Positions 28,790-40,889 of a stretch of DNA of 64,000 nt are shown in pieces (within the stretch, counting starts at the first letter, position 1; each line of letters opens with the position of its first letter). Source of the stretch: Polaromonas sp. (GTDB taxonomy: Bacteria > Pseudomonadota > Gammaproteobacteria > Burkholderiales > Burkholderiaceae_C). The stretch is from positions 248,001-312,000 of the forward strand of contig JAAFIP010000002.1 of the NCBI GenBank assembly GCA_013297865.1, read 5' to 3'. The notes beneath the pieces were generated by a model. It ran no database searches. It had not been told where the DNA came from and saw nothing but the letters and a program-made list of their open reading frames with translations. The position numbers were made by a program, and so were the translations under genes.

Positions 28790-29599
28790 TCAAGAGTCCA
28801 GCGCAGCACGGATGCCACGTAAAAAGTCAGCAGCTACAGCGCACACTTTTTCGTGCGGCTGGTCTTCGATCAACTGGATGAGTCTACTGCCAATCACTAC
28901 CGCGTCGCTGACCGCGCCGATGGCTTTGGCGGTGGCAGCGTCCCGGATGCCGAAACCCACACCCACAGGGATTTTGACATGCTGTTTGATGCGCGGAATG
29001 GCCAAGGCCACGGCGCTGGCATCCAAAGCCCCTGAACCTGTGACCCCCTTGAGCGAGACATAGTAGACATAACCGCTGGCCAGACGCCCCACCAAAGCCA
29101 TGCGCTCCGGTGTAGACGTAGGTGCCAGCAGGAAGATCAGATCCATCTTGTGGGCACGCAGCTTGGCAGCGAAATCCTCGCACTCCTCGGGCGGATAGTC
29201 CACCACCAGCACGCCGTCCACCCCTGCGGCTGAGGCATCGCGCACGAAGGCATCTGCCCCGTGTTTGAGGTCATAGCGCTCGATCGGATTGGCATAGCCC
29301 ATCAGTACGATGGGCGTGGTGCTGTCTTTGCTGCGGAAATTTCTGACCATCTCCAACACCTGGCTGGTGCCAATCCCCAAACCAAGGGCTTTTTCGCCAG
29401 CCTTCTGGATCACCGGGCCATCGGCCATCGGGTCACTGAAAGGAACGCCCAGTTCGATAATGTCCGCACCCGCGCCCACCATGGCATGCATCAGTTCAGG
29501 TGTGATGTTGGCGTAGGGAAAGCCGGCCGTCACATACGGGATCAAAGCCTTGCGGCCTTGGGATTGAAGGGCTTCCAGGGTAGTTTGGATGCGGCTCAT
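28790..29599 (-). CDS. trpA: tryptophan synthase alpha subunit
   Basis: [52 protein letters not shown]. Confidence 0.95.
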   Translation of the reverse strand: MSRIQTTLEALQSQGRKALIPYVTAGFPYANITPELMHAMVGAGADIIELGVPFSDPMADGPVIQKAGEKALGLGIGTSQVLEMVRNFRSKDSTTPIVLMGYANPIERYDLKHGADAFVRDASAAGVDGVLVVDYPPEECEDFAAKLRAHKMDLIFLLAPTSTPERMALVGRLASGYVYYVSLKGVTGSGALDASAVALAIPRIKQHVKIPVGVGFGIRDAATAKAIGAVSDAVVIGSRLIQLIEDQPHEKVCAVAADFLRGIRAALDS

Positions 29600-30864
29600 T
29601 TGACCACCTTGATGGTTTGCTCTGCACCTTTGACCGACTGACCCCGACACGATGGTCTGCAGTAGAAGTCTGCATTGCTCAAATCCGCCACGGTGCCGAT
29701 GTCCTTGTCCCCACGGCCCGAGAGATTCACCAAAATGCTTTGATCGCTGCGCATGGTTTTGGCCATCTTCATGGCGTGCGCCACCGCATGGCTGGACTCG
29801 AGCGCGGGAATGATGCCTTCGGTGCGACAGACATAGTGGAACGCATCCAGCGCTTCTGTGTCCGTGATGCCGACATATTCTGCTCGGCCAATATCGTGCA
29901 GCCATGCATGCTCTGGTCCCACACCCGGATAGTCAAGGCCCGCGCTGATGGAGTGGGTTTCAGTGATCTGGCCGTTGTCGTCTTGCAGCAGATAGGTGCG
30001 GTTGCCATGCAGCACGCCGGGGCTGCCGCGCGTGATGGACGCGCTGTGCTTACCGCTGTCCAGACCTTCGCCAGCGGCTTCCACGCCGATCAAACGGGTT
30101 TTTTCATGCGCGATGTAGGGGTAGAAAATGCCCATGGCATTGCTGCCACCGCCCACGCAGGCCACCACAGCATCGGGCTGCCTGTCGGCGCCCAGATACG
30201 AAGGCATTTGGGTCAGGCATTCTTCGCCAATCACGCTTTGAAAATCGCGCACCATCATAGGATAGGGATGTGGTCCTGCTACGGTGCCGATGATGTAGAA
30301 AGTGTTGTCCACATTGGCCACCCAGTCGCGCATGGCTTCATTCAGTGCGTCTTTGAGTGTTCTGCTGCCCGATTCCACCGGCACGACGGTCGCACCCAGC
30401 AGCTTCATGCGGTACACGTTGGGGCTTTGGCGGGCTACATCTACACTGCCCATGTACACCACACACTCCAGACCGTAGCGCGCACAGATGGTGGCGGTGG
30501 CCACGCCGTGCTGGCCCGCGCCTGTTTCGGCAATCACGCGGGGTTTGCCCATGCGTTTGGCCAAAAGGGCCTGGCCAATGGTGTTGTTGATTTTGTGGGC
30601 GCCCGTGTGATTGAGGTCTTCGCGTTTGAAGTAAATCTGCGCGCCGCCCATCTCGCGGCTGGTGCGGGCCGCGTGGTAGATCGGGGAGGGGCGGCCTACA
30701 AAGTGGGCCAACTCATACTTGAATTCACGGATGAATTCGGGGTCTTTTTGGTAATGTGCGTAGGCTTCGCGCAGCTCATTGATGGCATGCGTCAGGGTTT
30801 CGGAGACAAAGCTGCCGCCGTATTTGCCAAAGTGGCCACGGGTATCGGGTTGTGTGTAATTCAT
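29596..30864 (-). CDS. trpB: tryptophan synthase beta subunit
   Basis: [44 protein letters not shown]. Confidence 0.95.
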   Translation of the reverse strand: MNYTQPDTRGHFGKYGGSFVSETLTHAINELREAYAHYQKDPEFIREFKYELAHFVGRPSPIYHAARTSREMGGAQIYFKREDLNHTGAHKINNTIGQALLAKRMGKPRVIAETGAGQHGVATATICARYGLECVVYMGSVDVARQSPNVYRMKLLGATVVPVESGSRTLKDALNEAMRDWVANVDNTFYIIGTVAGPHPYPMMVRDFQSVIGEECLTQMPSYLGADRQPDAVVACVGGGSNAMGIFYPYIAHEKTRLIGVEAAGEGLDSGKHSASITRGSPGVLHGNRTYLLQDDNGQITETHSISAGLDYPGVGPEHAWLHDIGRAEYVGITDTEALDAFHYVCRTEGIIPALESSHAVAHAMKMAKTMRSDQSILVNLSGRGDKDIGTVADLSNADFYCRPSCRGQSVKGAEQTIKVVK

Positions 30865-30914
30865 GGTGTGTCAATAAGGGCCAGCCATAGTTTGGATGGT
30901 TGGGCCCTGCGAAA

Positions 30915-31586
30915 TTAGGGGTTGGCAAGTAGTTCATCTGCGCGTCGGACTGCTGCGATGAACTGGATGATCTTGTCGGGGTCCTTGATGCCTTTGGCAG
31001 TCTCCACCCCCGAGCTCACGTCAACGGCCCAGGGCCGCACTTGCACCATGCCATCGATCACGTTTGCAGGCGTCAATCCACCAGACAAAACGAGGCGAGA
31101 GCTTGCGTTTAGTTGAGGATGTGACCAATTGATTGCGTTCCAGTTAAATGTTTTGCCACTGCCGCCAAACCCCTCTGTATGGGCGTCTACCAATATGGCT
31201 TGGGCGTCAGCAAAGTCCTGACTGAATTTTACCAAGTCAAAGCCCTCAGCACCATCCAGGGGTATACGGGCTGCGCGCAAGTATGGCAGTCCCGCCTGCT
31301 GGCAATCCCGAGGTGTTTCATCCCCATGAAATTGGCATACAGCCCTTTGGTTAATCGCGTGGGCAGCTATGATATTTGTAGTGCTTTCATTCACGAAAAG
31401 CAGCACCGGTGTTACAAATGCGGGCAGGCGGCGCGACAGCTGGGCTGCGCGTTCAGCGCTGACATAGCGCGCACTGGGCGGATACAGCACAAAACCGATG
31501 GCGTCAGCTCCCGCCCGGACGGCTGCGTCAACGTCCTGTTCGCGTGTCAGGCCGCAGATCTTGATTCGGGTTCGGTGCTTGTTCAT
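30915..31586 (-). CDS. trpF: phosphoribosylanthranilate isomerase
   Basis: RIKICGLTREQDVDAAVRAGADAIGFVLYPPSARYVS. Confidence 0.93.
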   Translation of the reverse strand: MNKHRTRIKICGLTREQDVDAAVRAGADAIGFVLYPPSARYVSAERAAQLSRRLPAFVTPVLLFVNESTTNIIAAHAINQRAVCQFHGDETPRDCQQAGLPYLRAARIPLDGAEGFDLVKFSQDFADAQAILVDAHTEGFGGSGKTFNWNAINWSHPQLNASSRLVLSGGLTPANVIDGMVQVRPWAVDVSSGVETAKGIKDPDKIIQFIAAVRRADELLANP

Positions 31587-32380
31587 GGCAGCCAATCATA
31601 CGCTGGCGTCCGTTCGGGCAAGCCCCAGTGGGCTTCATAGACAGGCCCCAGAAAATACAGACCGTCAGGTGAAAAAGTGGGCGCGGCTTCCTTGCGACTG
31701 CGTGCTGCCAGCACCTGCTGCATCCACTGTGGGGGGTATTTCTCCTGACCCACAGCGATCAGGCAACCCATGATGTTGCGGATCATGTGGTGCAAAAATG
31801 CATTGGCTTCAAACTCAAAGCGCCAGTACGGGCCATGCTGGCTGATGTGTATGTCACGCATCGTCTTGACGGGGCTCAAGGCCTGGCATTGTGCGGCCCG
31901 AAACGAGGAAAAATCGTTCTCCCCCAGCAAATACTGCGCAGCCTGGAGCATGGGCGCAAGCGACAGCGGGTGGTGTACCCAGCCCACACGGCCCGCCTCC
32001 AGGCTGGGGCGCACCGCTGACTGCAGCAGCACATAGGCATAGCGGCGCGCCATGGCACTGCCCCGGCTGTGAAACTGCGCTGGCACCTCTTTGGCCCATT
32101 GCACGGCGATATCCTGGGGCAGGTAGCTGTTGGGGCCGCGCACCCAGGAGGACTCTTCGCGCTGCAGTGGGGTGTCAAAGTGCACCACCTGCATGGCGCC
32201 GTGCACGCCTGTATCGGTGCGGCCTGCGCACAGCGTCACCACGCGCTCCCCTTTGCGCAAACCACAAAAAGCCGCTAATGCGGCTTCAAGTTTGTCCTGG
32301 ATGGTGTTACCTTCAGGTTGACTTTGCCAGCCAAGATAGCCTTGGCCTGAATAGCTCAGTCCCAGTGCGATACGTGGCAC
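31583..32380 (-). CDS. truA: tRNA pseudouridine(38-40) synthase TruA
   Basis: RIALGLSYSGQGYLGWQSQPEGNTIQDKLEAAL; CAGRTDTGVHGAMQVVHFDT. Confidence 0.94.
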   Translation of the reverse strand: MPRIALGLSYSGQGYLGWQSQPEGNTIQDKLEAALAAFCGLRKGERVVTLCAGRTDTGVHGAMQVVHFDTPLQREESSWVRGPNSYLPQDIAVQWAKEVPAQFHSRGSAMARRYAYVLLQSAVRPSLEAGRVGWVHHPLSLAPMLQAAQYLLGENDFSSFRAAQCQALSPVKTMRDIHISQHGPYWRFEFEANAFLHHMIRNIMGCLIAVGQEKYPPQWMQQVLAARSRKEAAPTFSPDGLYFLGPVYEAHWGLPERTPAYDWLP

Positions 32381-32384
32381 TGCA

Positions 32385-35198
32385 CTAGCTCAGATCCGCC
32401 ACCATGCGCTGCGCACGTGCCTTGAGCTCGCCAGTGGCTTCGGCAGCTACTTCCTGTGCCAAAGAGCGCGCACCGTCGTCGTCGCCGATTTCGCGGAATT
32501 CCTGTGCCAGAGCCAGCTTGGTTTCCAGCGGGTCACCGGACAGGCCCGCTTCCACCGCTTGAGAAGCTGCGCTTGCCGAGGCTGAAGGCTTCAAATCAAG
32601 CGATAGATCGCCTAAATCGAACTCCAGGGAATTGAGCGGCTCTGCAGCGGCAGGTGCAGTAATGGCCATGGGAGCCGTTGGTGCGGAAGTTGCCATCGGC
32701 GCGGGGCTGAAGTTCAGGCCGCTGGCAAAAGATGCCATGTCGGGCGCGGACAGCTTGACCGCATCGCCGCTGGACAGGTTCATGTCGGGCAATTCCAGTG
32801 CGTCAAACTCCAGGTCGACCGGCTGCTCCACAGGCTGCTGGGCACGGATGGCCGAGGTGGATTGCACGTGGATAGGCGAGGTGGTGGAGTAGTTGCTGTT
32901 GTCAGGGGCAGGAGGCGCCTGCACCAGGTCGTCACTGGCAGAAAAATCCAGGTCCAGATCAAAATCTACATTGGGATCAGCAGGCATTTGCGCTTGCACC
33001 GGCTGGGGAATGGTGGTGCCTCCAAAGGCTGAAGCGGCTGCTGCTGCCGCGCCCAGGCCCAGACCCATACCTGCCATAGCCATGCCGCCACCGGCACCTG
33101 ATGGCTGGTAGAGCGGGTTGGCAGGATCGAGCTCGCGCCCCAGGGCGCAGGCGCTCTCCCATTCACTGCCCTGGCCTTTGGTGACATTGAATGCCTCTTT
33201 GGCAACCGTTTCAAAAGCCTTGGCATCACGCCGCTTGGCATAAATCTCCAGCAGTTTGGAATGCACGGCAATGCGCGAAGGATTGGTGCGCAAGGCTTCC
33301 TTGAGAATTTCTTCAGCCTGCAGATCACGGCCATAGGCCAAGTACACATCGGCTTCGGCCACCGGGTCCACATCGCCTGCTGCGTCGAGCTGGCTGGGTG
33401 AGTACACCATCGAGGAAGAGCCCGCGCCGTTGCCGCTGGCGGCATCGTTGGTATCCACGCGTTGACCCCCTGAGGCGCCAAAGAAGGAGTCGGGCTGCAG
33501 GCGGCTTTCCAGGAACGAGCTGTCCACTTGGGAAGCGTTTTTGCGTTGACGCAGGCGATACAGGCCAAACCCGGCCAGCAGGGCCAGCAGGCCGCCAGCA
33601 GCAGGCAAAGTGACAGGGTTGTCCAGCAAACCGTCTACAAAGCCTGGCTCAGGTACGGGTGGCGTGGGTGCTTTGGCTACTGTGGGCGCAGGCTTGGGCG
33701 GCTCAACCGGGGCGGGTGTGACGCTGGCTACAGCGGTGGCTGTGGTGCTTGTGCTGGCAGTGCTGGTTGCTGCGGCAGTCACTGATGCGGTGGGGGTAGC
33801 TGCTGCAACCACAGGTGATGCAGGCGCTGAAGCTGCTGCTGCGGGGGCAGCGGCAGTCACTGTTTTGCTGGCGGTGCCAGCAGTGGCTGTAGCGGAGCTG
33901 GACACTGCAATGCCTGCGCCTGCCGCACTGGCGGCGCCTGACGGGGCTGCATTAGCGGTAGGCTTGGCCGCAGTGGCCGTGCTGTCCAGCTTGGTCAGGT
34001 CCTGGATATTTTTGGATAGCTCAGCTGTGCGCGCTGCGGCGTCTTTGGCCTGTTTTTCCTTGGCAATCGCCTCTTCCTTGCCGGCCTTGGCTGCCGAGGC
34101 TGTGCCGGCTGCGGCTACTGCGCCTTTGGACAGCGTGAGCTTGTCGGGTGCCGTGGCAGCGGGTTTGCGCTCTTCGACATTGGCCTGCACGGTGCCGGTT
34201 GCTTTGCGTCCAGCGCTGGGGGCTGCGGCGGCAGGTGCGCCCTGGGCCAGGCGACGGCGGAAGTCGCCAAAATCCTTGCTTTGTGCGCTGATGATCTGAC
34301 GGGCTTCTGCCTCAGAGGTACCGCCCGCAGTGGCCGCGGTAGGCATATCGAGCACAGCGCCTTTTTTCAGGCGGTTGACGTTGCCTTCGATGAAAGCGTC
34401 TGGGTTGGCGTTGAGCATGGCCACCAGCATCTGGTCCAGCGAGATGCCTTGCGGTTTGTAGCGTACAGCCAGTTGCGTGGCCGTATTGCCTGCCTTGACG
34501 GTGACGCTGCCAGGTTTAGCGGGGGCTGCTGGTGCAGCAGGCGCAGCAGCAGCTCTGGGAGCTGGCGCAGGGCGAGGGGCAGCAGGGGCGCGGCTGGGTG
34601 CGGCTTGGGCGATGGAAGGCGCAGGCGCTGCAGTGCGGGGCGCCACTGCGGTGCTTGGTGTTACCGAGCTTACGCTGGGCGCAGTAATCGGCGCAGGGGC
34701 CGATTGGGCGCGCACATTCGGCGGGTCAAACAGCATGGTGTAGTCACGCACGATGCGGCCTGACGACCAGTTGGCCTCCAAAATGAGGTCTACGAAGGGC
34801 TCGTTGATGGGCCTGTCACTGGTCAGGCGAAGAAAAGATCTGCCGTCGGGCCGACGCTGCAGGCTGAGCGTCGCACTGCCCAGGGCGGGGTTGTATTCCA
34901 GTCCAGCGGCTTTGAAGGCTTCAGGGTTGGCGATGCTGGCCTTCAGGCTGGCAGCTTCTTCGGCATTGATGTCTGGTACGTCTATCTCGGCGCGCAGCGG
35001 CTCTCCGATAGCGGACTGGACATTGACACGGCCCAGGGCCAAAGCATGGGCATCCATGGCCGACAGGCCTAGAACCAAAGACAAAGCGGCGGCTGCCACC
35101 GGTGTCCGCCAAGTGGACAAGCGATGGAAGGCAGAGGAAATCTCTAAAACGGGGTTGAACGGCTGTCCAACGGATGAATTCTTTATGGTTTTGCGCAC
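32385..35198 (-). CDS. fimV: FimV/HubP family polar landmark protein
   Basis: ALGRVNVQSAIGEPLRAEIDVPDINAEEA; LysM-like segment; Ala/Pro-rich linker; C-terminal ETKLALAQEFREIGDDDGARSLAQEV. Confidence 0.88.
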   Translation of the reverse strand: MRKTIKNSSVGQPFNPVLEISSAFHRLSTWRTPVAAAALSLVLGLSAMDAHALALGRVNVQSAIGEPLRAEIDVPDINAEEAASLKASIANPEAFKAAGLEYNPALGSATLSLQRRPDGRSFLRLTSDRPINEPFVDLILEANWSSGRIVRDYTMLFDPPNVRAQSAPAPITAPSVSSVTPSTAVAPRTAAPAPSIAQAAPSRAPAAPRPAPAPRAAAAPAAPAAPAKPGSVTVKAGNTATQLAVRYKPQGISLDQMLVAMLNANPDAFIEGNVNRLKKGAVLDMPTAATAGGTSEAEARQIISAQSKDFGDFRRRLAQGAPAAAAPSAGRKATGTVQANVEERKPAATAPDKLTLSKGAVAAAGTASAAKAGKEEAIAKEKQAKDAAARTAELSKNIQDLTKLDSTATAAKPTANAAPSGAASAAGAGIAVSSSATATAGTASKTVTAAAPAAAASAPASPVVAAATPTASVTAAATSTASTSTTATAVASVTPAPVEPPKPAPTVAKAPTPPVPEPGFVDGLLDNPVTLPAAGGLLALLAGFGLYRLRQRKNASQVDSSFLESRLQPDSFFGASGGQRVDTNDAASGNGAGSSSMVYSPSQLDAAGDVDPVAEADVYLAYGRDLQAEEILKEALRTNPSRIAVHSKLLEIYAKRRDAKAFETVAKEAFNVTKGQGSEWESACALGRELDPANPLYQPSGAGGGMAMAGMGLGLGAAAAAASAFGGTTIPQPVQAQMPADPNVDFDLDLDFSASDDLVQAPPAPDNSNYSTTSPIHVQSTSAIRAQQPVEQPVDLEFDALELPDMNLSSGDAVKLSAPDMASFASGLNFSPAPMATSAPTAPMAITAPAAAEPLNSLEFDLGDLSLDLKPSASASAASQAVEAGLSGDPLETKLALAQEFREIGDDDGARSLAQEVAAEATGELKARAQRMVADLS

Positions 35199-35328
35199 AA
35201 AAGCCTCGACACATATTTGTGAAAAACGACGTTAACATCAACACGTTAGCTTGACAAGCTAAGACAAGGTTTAAGTTTGGATACCACGGGTTTGCCCCCC
35301 GTTACATTTAGACTTTGTTGCCAAAGGA

Positions 35329-35361
35329 CAACGCATCGTAACGTGTTGTTACGATGCGTTG
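35329..35361. other. perfect 14-bp hairpin between asd and fimV
   Basis: CAACGCATCGTAAC-gtgtt-GTTACGATGCGTTG, no U-tract. Confidence 0.8.
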
Positions 35362-35396
35362 GCGAATACTAACTTAGTTTTAACCAGCCCGTATTG

Positions 35397-36530
35397 CTAG
35401 TCAAGCAAGATGCGCAGCATGCGGCGCAGTGGCTCGGCAGCGCCCCACAGCAACTGGTCACCGATCGTGAACGCGCCCACATACTCTGGCCCCATGGCCA
35501 TTTTGCGGATGCGGCCCACGGGAATGGTCATCGTGCCGGTCACCGACACGGGCGTCAGGTCCTTCAAAGTCGCTTCTTTGGTATTGGGCACCACTTTGAC
35601 CCATTGGTTGTCGGCCGCGATCATGGCCTCAATATCAGCCAGTGGCACGTCTTTTTTCAGCTTGAAGGTCAACGCCTGGCTGTGGCAGCGCATGGCACCC
35701 ACGCGGATGCAAAAGCCGTCGACTGGCACAGCAGCCGTGCCAAAACCTGCGCCCATGCCCATGATCTTGTTGGTCTCTGCGCCGCCTTTCCATTCTTCCT
35801 TGCTCATGCCATCGCCCAAGTCTTTGTCGATCCAGGGGATGATGCTGCCGCCCAGCGGCACGCCAAAGTTGGCCACTTCGTCGCCTGCGTAAGCGCGCTG
35901 CTTGGCCGCCACGCGGCGGTCGATCTCCAAAATGGCTGATTTCGGGTCGTCCAACAAGCTTTTTACCTCAGCATTGAGCGAGCCATATTGGGTGAGCAGC
36001 TCGCGCATGTGCTGCGCGCCGCCGCCCGAGGCTGCCTGGTAGGTCATGGTGCTCATCCACTCGACCAGACCGGCCTTGTATAGCGCGCCCACGCCCATCA
36101 GCATGCAGCTGACCGTGCAGTTGCCGCCGATCCAGTTTTTGCCGCCCTTGGCGAGAGCATTTTTGATCACGGGCATATTGACCGGGTCCAAAATGATCAC
36201 TGCGTCGTCGTTCATGCGCAGGCTGGAGGCTGCGTCGATCCAGTGGCCCGTCCAGCCCGCAGCGCGCAGCTTGGGGTAGACCTCGGTGGTGTAGTCACCA
36301 CCCTGGGCGGTGATGATGATGTCGCATTTTTTGAGTGCGTTGATATCGAAGGCGTCTTTGAGCGCAGTTTCGTTCTTGGCCTGCGCAGGGGCTTTGCCGC
36401 CGGCGTTGGAGGTAGAGAAGAACACAGGCTCGATCAAGCCGAAGTCACCTTCAGCGATCATGCGGTCAATCAGCACCGAGCCGACCATGCCGCGCCAGCC
36501 AACCAGGCCTACGAGATTACCAACTTTCAT
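35397..36530 (-). CDS. asd: aspartate-semialdehyde dehydrogenase
   Basis: [44 protein letters not shown]. Confidence 0.95.
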   Translation of the reverse strand: MKVGNLVGLVGWRGMVGSVLIDRMIAEGDFGLIEPVFFSTSNAGGKAPAQAKNETALKDAFDINALKKCDIIITAQGGDYTTEVYPKLRAAGWTGHWIDAASSLRMNDDAVIILDPVNMPVIKNALAKGGKNWIGGNCTVSCMLMGVGALYKAGLVEWMSTMTYQAASGGGAQHMRELLTQYGSLNAEVKSLLDDPKSAILEIDRRVAAKQRAYAGDEVANFGVPLGGSIIPWIDKDLGDGMSKEEWKGGAETNKIMGMGAGFGTAAVPVDGFCIRVGAMRCHSQALTFKLKKDVPLADIEAMIAADNQWVKVVPNTKEATLKDLTPVSVTGTMTIPVGRIRKMAMGPEYVGAFTIGDQLLWGAAEPLRRMLRILLD

Positions 36531-36775
36531 TTTGCATGCGCCTTTCAAATAAATCAGGTTTGACTGATCCCCCGGCTCGTCTGGCTCCGGGGTGGGGGCG
36601 CGACGAACCGGGCTGGATTAGCCTTTAATGGTTGTCGTTTTGGTGGAAGCAATGAGCGCACGCACGCACAGCGCAAAGGCGGTGGTGGTTTTCGTGGAGG
36701 ACACGTAGGCGTTCATATGCATGTAATTGTAGCGGATGGACGCATTGCAGGGCCAAAATCCCGCCTCAAAATGCC

Positions 36776-36802
36776 AAAAACCGCCTTTCAAAGCGGTTTT
36801 TA
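36776..36802 (-). terminator. Rho-independent terminator downstream of leuB
   Basis: aaaaaccgcctttcaaagcggtttttat; stem with U-tract on minus strand. Confidence 0.65.
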
Positions 36803-36807
36803 TGCAT

Positions 36808-36862
36808 CAAAAAGGCTGCCAAGCCAATAGAATATCGCGGGAGCAGCTATTAATTTAATAGT
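36808..36862 (+). repeat. F1 copy 6
   Basis: caaaaaggctgccaagccaatagaatatcgcgggagcagctattaatttaatagt. Confidence 0.9.
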
Positions 36863-36875
36863 AAATACCGGCTCA

Positions 36876-37946
36876 TCAGCGCAGCGCGCTGACCACTGCA
36901 TCACCCATCTGCACGGTGCTGACCTTGGTGGTGCCGCTGCTGTAGATGTCGGCGGTGCGCAGGCCCTGGCTGAGGACTTTCTTCACTGCGGCTTCAATGC
37001 GGTCTGCAGCCTGGGCTTGGTTCAAGCTAAAGCGCAGCATCATCGCAGCGCTCAGGATGGTGGCCAATGGGTTGGCAATGCCTTTGCCTGCAATGTCAGG
37101 CGCGCTGCCATGGCTGGGCTCGTACAGGCCTTGGTTTTTAGCGTTCAGCGAGGCGGATGGCAGCATGCCGATGGAGCCTGTCAACATCGCGGCGGCGTCA
37201 CTCAAGATATCGCCAAACATGTTGCCAGTGACCATCACGTCAAACTTCTTGGGCTCTTTCACCAGCTGCATCGCCGCGTTGTCCACGTACATGTGGTCCA
37301 GCGTGACCTCGGGGTATTGTTTGCCGACTTCGGTGACCACGTCTTTCCACAGCTGAAAGGTTTCCAGCACATTGGCTTTGTCCACGCTGGTGACTTTTTT
37401 ATTGCGCTTCATGGCCGCCTGGAAGGCAACGTGGGCGATGCGTTCGATCTCGGGGCGGCTGTAGCGCATGGTGTCGAAGGCTTCTTCGGCACCGGGGAAG
37501 TGGCCGTCAGTGGCCACGCGGCGGCCGCGCGGCTGGCCGAAGTAGATGTCGCCAGTCAGCTCGCGGATGATGAGGATGTCCAAGCCTGCAATCAGCTCGG
37601 GTTTCAAGCTTGACGCGTCGACCAATTGCTCGTAGCAAATGGCCGGGCGGAAGTTGGCAAACAGCCCCATGTTTTTGCGCAGCCCGAGAATGGCCTGCTC
37701 GGGGCGCAACGGGCGGTCAAGCTTGTCGTATTTCCAGTCACCCACCGCGCCAAACAGCACAGCGTCGGCCTGCATGGCCAGCTTGAGGGTGCTCTCAGGC
37801 AGCGGATGGCCGTGGGCCTCATAGGCCGTGCCACCCACCAGGGCGGTTTCGGTTTCAAACTTCAAGCCAAGGACATGTAAAACCTTGACAGCTTCTGCGA
37901 CGATTTCAGTACCGATGCCGTCACCGGGGAGGATTGCGATTTTCAA
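36876..37946 (-). CDS. leuB: 3-isopropylmalate dehydrogenase
   Basis: [49 protein letters not shown]. Confidence 0.95.
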   Translation of the reverse strand: MKIAILPGDGIGTEIVAEAVKVLHVLGLKFETETALVGGTAYEAHGHPLPESTLKLAMQADAVLFGAVGDWKYDKLDRPLRPEQAILGLRKNMGLFANFRPAICYEQLVDASSLKPELIAGLDILIIRELTGDIYFGQPRGRRVATDGHFPGAEEAFDTMRYSRPEIERIAHVAFQAAMKRNKKVTSVDKANVLETFQLWKDVVTEVGKQYPEVTLDHMYVDNAAMQLVKEPKKFDVMVTGNMFGDILSDAAAMLTGSIGMLPSASLNAKNQGLYEPSHGSAPDIAGKGIANPLATILSAAMMLRFSLNQAQAADRIEAAVKKVLSQGLRTADIYSSGTTKVSTVQMGDAVVSALR

Positions 37947-37964
37947 AATAGGATTCCGTACAAA

Positions 37965-38420
37965 CTAGTTTTTAGGTTCAAAAGGCAGACCGCCGCTATT
38001 GGGCGGCGTATTGATTCTGTTGCGCTCGGCAGCCAGGCTGGCGGCAAAACTGGTGTCGGCTTTGGCCAGCTGTGCGCAAAGGTAAGAGTCACGTTGGACA
38101 CTGCCTTGGGCTACCACACACAGGTCGCGCAGCGACTGTGCAGAGTTGGGGTTGCTCATCACGGTGCGCATTTCAAATGGAAGCTTCAGCACCATGTCGG
38201 CGTTGGTGGCGTTGGCGCAGGCTTGCGCGTTGGCGGCCCGGTAGGTGGGGTTGTTGCACAGATTGAGTGTGTTGGTGACGGTGGCAGGTGTGCCGATCAA
38301 GGCTTGCACCTGGGGGTTGGCCAAAATCTGCTCCAGCACGCCAGCGGCGTGAACCTGGGACAGTGATATGGCGCAAACCAGCGCAGCGCCAGCGCGGATG
38401 AGAGTGGACAGACGGGACAT
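37965..38420 (-). CDS. secreted hypothetical protein
   Basis: Start MSRLSTLIRAGAALVCAISLSQVHAAG (signal peptide); located between leuB and leuD. Confidence 0.6.
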   Translation of the reverse strand: MSRLSTLIRAGAALVCAISLSQVHAAGVLEQILANPQVQALIGTPATVTNTLNLCNNPTYRAANAQACANATNADMVLKLPFEMRTVMSNPNSAQSLRDLCVVAQGSVQRDSYLCAQLAKADTSFAASLAAERNRINTPPNSGGLPFEPKN

Positions 38421-38448
38421 ACAGACTCCTTTGCACACAGGCAGAAAA

Positions 38449-39099
38449 TCACCCACCAGCAGATAAGGCCAGCCACGGGTGCTGAAGCAGGCGCTGAGAT
38501 TCAAACGCTTTGATCTTATCGGAATGCCGCAGGGTTAACCCGATGTCGTCGAAGCCATTGAGCAAACAGTACTTGCGAAAAGCCTGCACTTCAAACGGGA
38601 TGGACTCGCCCTGGCCTTTGACGACGAGCTGCTTGTCCAGGTCGATGGTGAGCTGGTAGCCTGGGAAGGCGGCAACTTCGTCGAACAGTTTGGCAACTTG
38701 TGCCTCGGGCAGCACGATGGGCAGCAGGCCGTTTTTGAAGCAGTTGTTAAAGAAGATGTCGGCAAAACTTGGCGCAATGACGCATCTGAAACCATACTGG
38801 TCCAGCGCCCAGGGCGCGTGCTCGCGGCTGGAGCCGCAGCCGAAGTTTTTGCGCGCCAGCAGGATGGAGGCGCCTTGGTAGCGGGGCTGGTTGAGTATGA
38901 AGTCCGGGTTGGGCTTGCGGCTGGCAGGGTCCTGACCAGGGTAGCCTGGGTCGAGATAGCGCCACTCGTCAAAGAGGTTGACGCCGAAGCCAGTTTTGCG
39001 GATGGACTTGAGGAACTGCTTGGGAATGATCGCGTCGGTATCGACATTCTCGCGGTCCATGGGGGCTACCAGGCCTTGGTGGATGGTGAATTTTTGCAT
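38449..39099 (-). CDS. leuD: 3-isopropylmalate dehydratase small subunit
   Basis: [38 protein letters not shown]. Confidence 0.95.
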   Translation of the reverse strand: MQKFTIHQGLVAPMDRENVDTDAIIPKQFLKSIRKTGFGVNLFDEWRYLDPGYPGQDPASRKPNPDFILNQPRYQGASILLARKNFGCGSSREHAPWALDQYGFRCVIAPSFADIFFNNCFKNGLLPIVLPEAQVAKLFDEVAAFPGYQLTIDLDKQLVVKGQGESIPFEVQAFRKYCLLNGFDDIGLTLRHSDKIKAFESQRLLQHPWLALSAGG

Positions 39100-39126
39100 G
39101 ATCTTATGGGGTTAAGAGGGGATTTT

Positions 39127-39310
39127 GGACGCGAAGGACGCGAAGGTTTCGCGAAGGACGCTAAAGGAATACCAAAAAAATAAAATTAAAAGTGAAAAAT
39201 AAAAAACTACGTCAAGTGAATAAAAAATTCAAAAATGCAACAAAACTATTTTGGTATTTATTTTTGTCTTCTTTCGCGTTCTTCGCGAAACCTTCGCGCA
39301 CTTCGCGTCC
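39127..39310. repeat. F3 hairpin element copy 1 (between leuD and leuC)
   Basis: GGACGCGAAGGACGCGAAGGTTTCGCGAAGGACGC...GCGTTCTTCGCGAAACCTTCGCGCACTTCGCGTCC; AT-rich interior. Confidence 0.85.
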
Positions 39311-39336
39311 GGTATTAATTTTTCAAAGACTCAAAT

Positions 39337-40758
39337 TTAAACAAACCGCCGCACATCGACAAAATGCCCATGCACTGCAGCAGCGGCAGCCATCGCAGGC
39401 GACACCAGGTGGGTTCGCCCACCAGCGCCCTGGCGGCCTTCGAAGTTGCGGTTGGATGTAGACGCACAGCGCTCGCCGGGCTCCAGGCGGTCGGCGTTCA
39501 TCGCCAGGCACATCGAACAACCCGGCTCGCGCCATTCAAAGCCTGCAGCTTTAAAAATCTCGTGCAGGCCCTCGGCCTCGGCCTGCGCCTTGACCAAGCC
39601 GGAGCCGGGCACGACCAAGGCGACCTTGATGTTCTTGGCTACCTTCATGCCGATTTTTTTGACGATGGCGGCCGCCTCGCGCATGTCTTCGATGCGGCTG
39701 TTGGTGCAAGAGCCGATGAACACCTTGTCAACGAACAAATCGTTGAGCGCTTTGTTGGGCTCCAGGCCCATGTAGACCAAGGCGCGTTCAATGGCGATGC
39801 GCTTGTTGGCATCTTTTTCTTTGTCAGGGTCGGGCACGCGGTCTTCGATCGACAGCACCATCTCGGGGCTGGTGCCCCAGGTGACTTGCGGGATGATTTG
39901 GGTGCCGTCCAGCTCGACGACGGCGTCAAACTTCGCGTCAGCGTCGGAATGCAGCGTTTTCCAATAGGTGATGGCGTGCTGCATAGCTACGCCGGTGGGG
40001 GCCATGGGACGGCCCTGTACGTAGTCGATAGTTTTATCGTCCACCGCGATCAAGCCGGCGCGTGCACCGGCTTCGATAGCCATATTGCACACCGTCATGC
40101 GGCCTTCCATGCTGAGGCTGCGAATGGTGGAGCCTGCAAACTCGATGGTGTAGCCGGTGCCGCCTGCGGTGCCGATTTTGCCAATGATGGCCAGCACCAC
40201 GTCTTTGGCGGTGACGCCTTTGGCAAGCTGGCCGTCCACTTTGATGAGCAAATTTTTGGCCTTCTTGGCCAGCAGGGTTTGCGTGGCCATCACGTGTTCG
40301 ACTTCGCTGGTGCCAATGCCGTGCGCCAGTGCGCCGAATGCGCCGTGGGTGGAGGTGTGGCTGTCGCCGCACACCACCGTCATGCCGGGCAGGGTGGCGC
40401 CGTTCTCGGGGCCGATCACATGGACGATGCCCTGGCGTTTGGACATGAAGGGGAAGAACGCGGCGGCGCCGAACTCCTTGATGTTGGCGTCGAGTGTGAC
40501 GATCTGTTCTTTGCTGACGGGGTCGGTAATGCCGTCGTAGCCCAGCTCCCAGCCGGTGGTGGGGGTGTTGTGATCAGCGGTAGCGACGATGGAGCTGGTG
40601 CGCCAGACTTTGCGCCCTGCCACGCGCAGGCCTTCAAAGGCCTGGGGGCTGGTGACTTCGTGTACCAGGTGGCGGTCGATGTAGAGCACCGAGGTGCCGT
40701 CTTCTTCAGTGTGGACGACGTGTTCGTCCCAGATTTTGTCGTAGAGCGTGCGGGGCAT
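39337..40758 (-). CDS. leuC: 3-isopropylmalate dehydratase large subunit
   Basis: [62 protein letters not shown]. Confidence 0.95.
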   Translation of the reverse strand: MPRTLYDKIWDEHVVHTEEDGTSVLYIDRHLVHEVTSPQAFEGLRVAGRKVWRTSSIVATADHNTPTTGWELGYDGITDPVSKEQIVTLDANIKEFGAAAFFPFMSKRQGIVHVIGPENGATLPGMTVVCGDSHTSTHGAFGALAHGIGTSEVEHVMATQTLLAKKAKNLLIKVDGQLAKGVTAKDVVLAIIGKIGTAGGTGYTIEFAGSTIRSLSMEGRMTVCNMAIEAGARAGLIAVDDKTIDYVQGRPMAPTGVAMQHAITYWKTLHSDADAKFDAVVELDGTQIIPQVTWGTSPEMVLSIEDRVPDPDKEKDANKRIAIERALVYMGLEPNKALNDLFVDKVFIGSCTNSRIEDMREAAAIVKKIGMKVAKNIKVALVVPGSGLVKAQAEAEGLHEIFKAAGFEWREPGCSMCLAMNADRLEPGERCASTSNRNFEGRQGAGGRTHLVSPAMAAAAAVHGHFVDVRRFV

Positions 40759-40889
40759 AGTGAGTTTCCAGGGGGCTTTCAGTTCAAGGGAGTGATTTTA
40801 CGACTTGGGGGGTGTGCGGGTTTGTACGTTTGTAGCGATTATTGGGGCAGTAGTGATCCAAGGATGATTTACTAGCTGGGTCTCGTAGG

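Noticed and set aside
33610-34299. Ala-rich plus-strand ORF antisense to fimV
   Set aside because: Artefact of the Ala/Pro-rich linker of FimV; no independent evidence.
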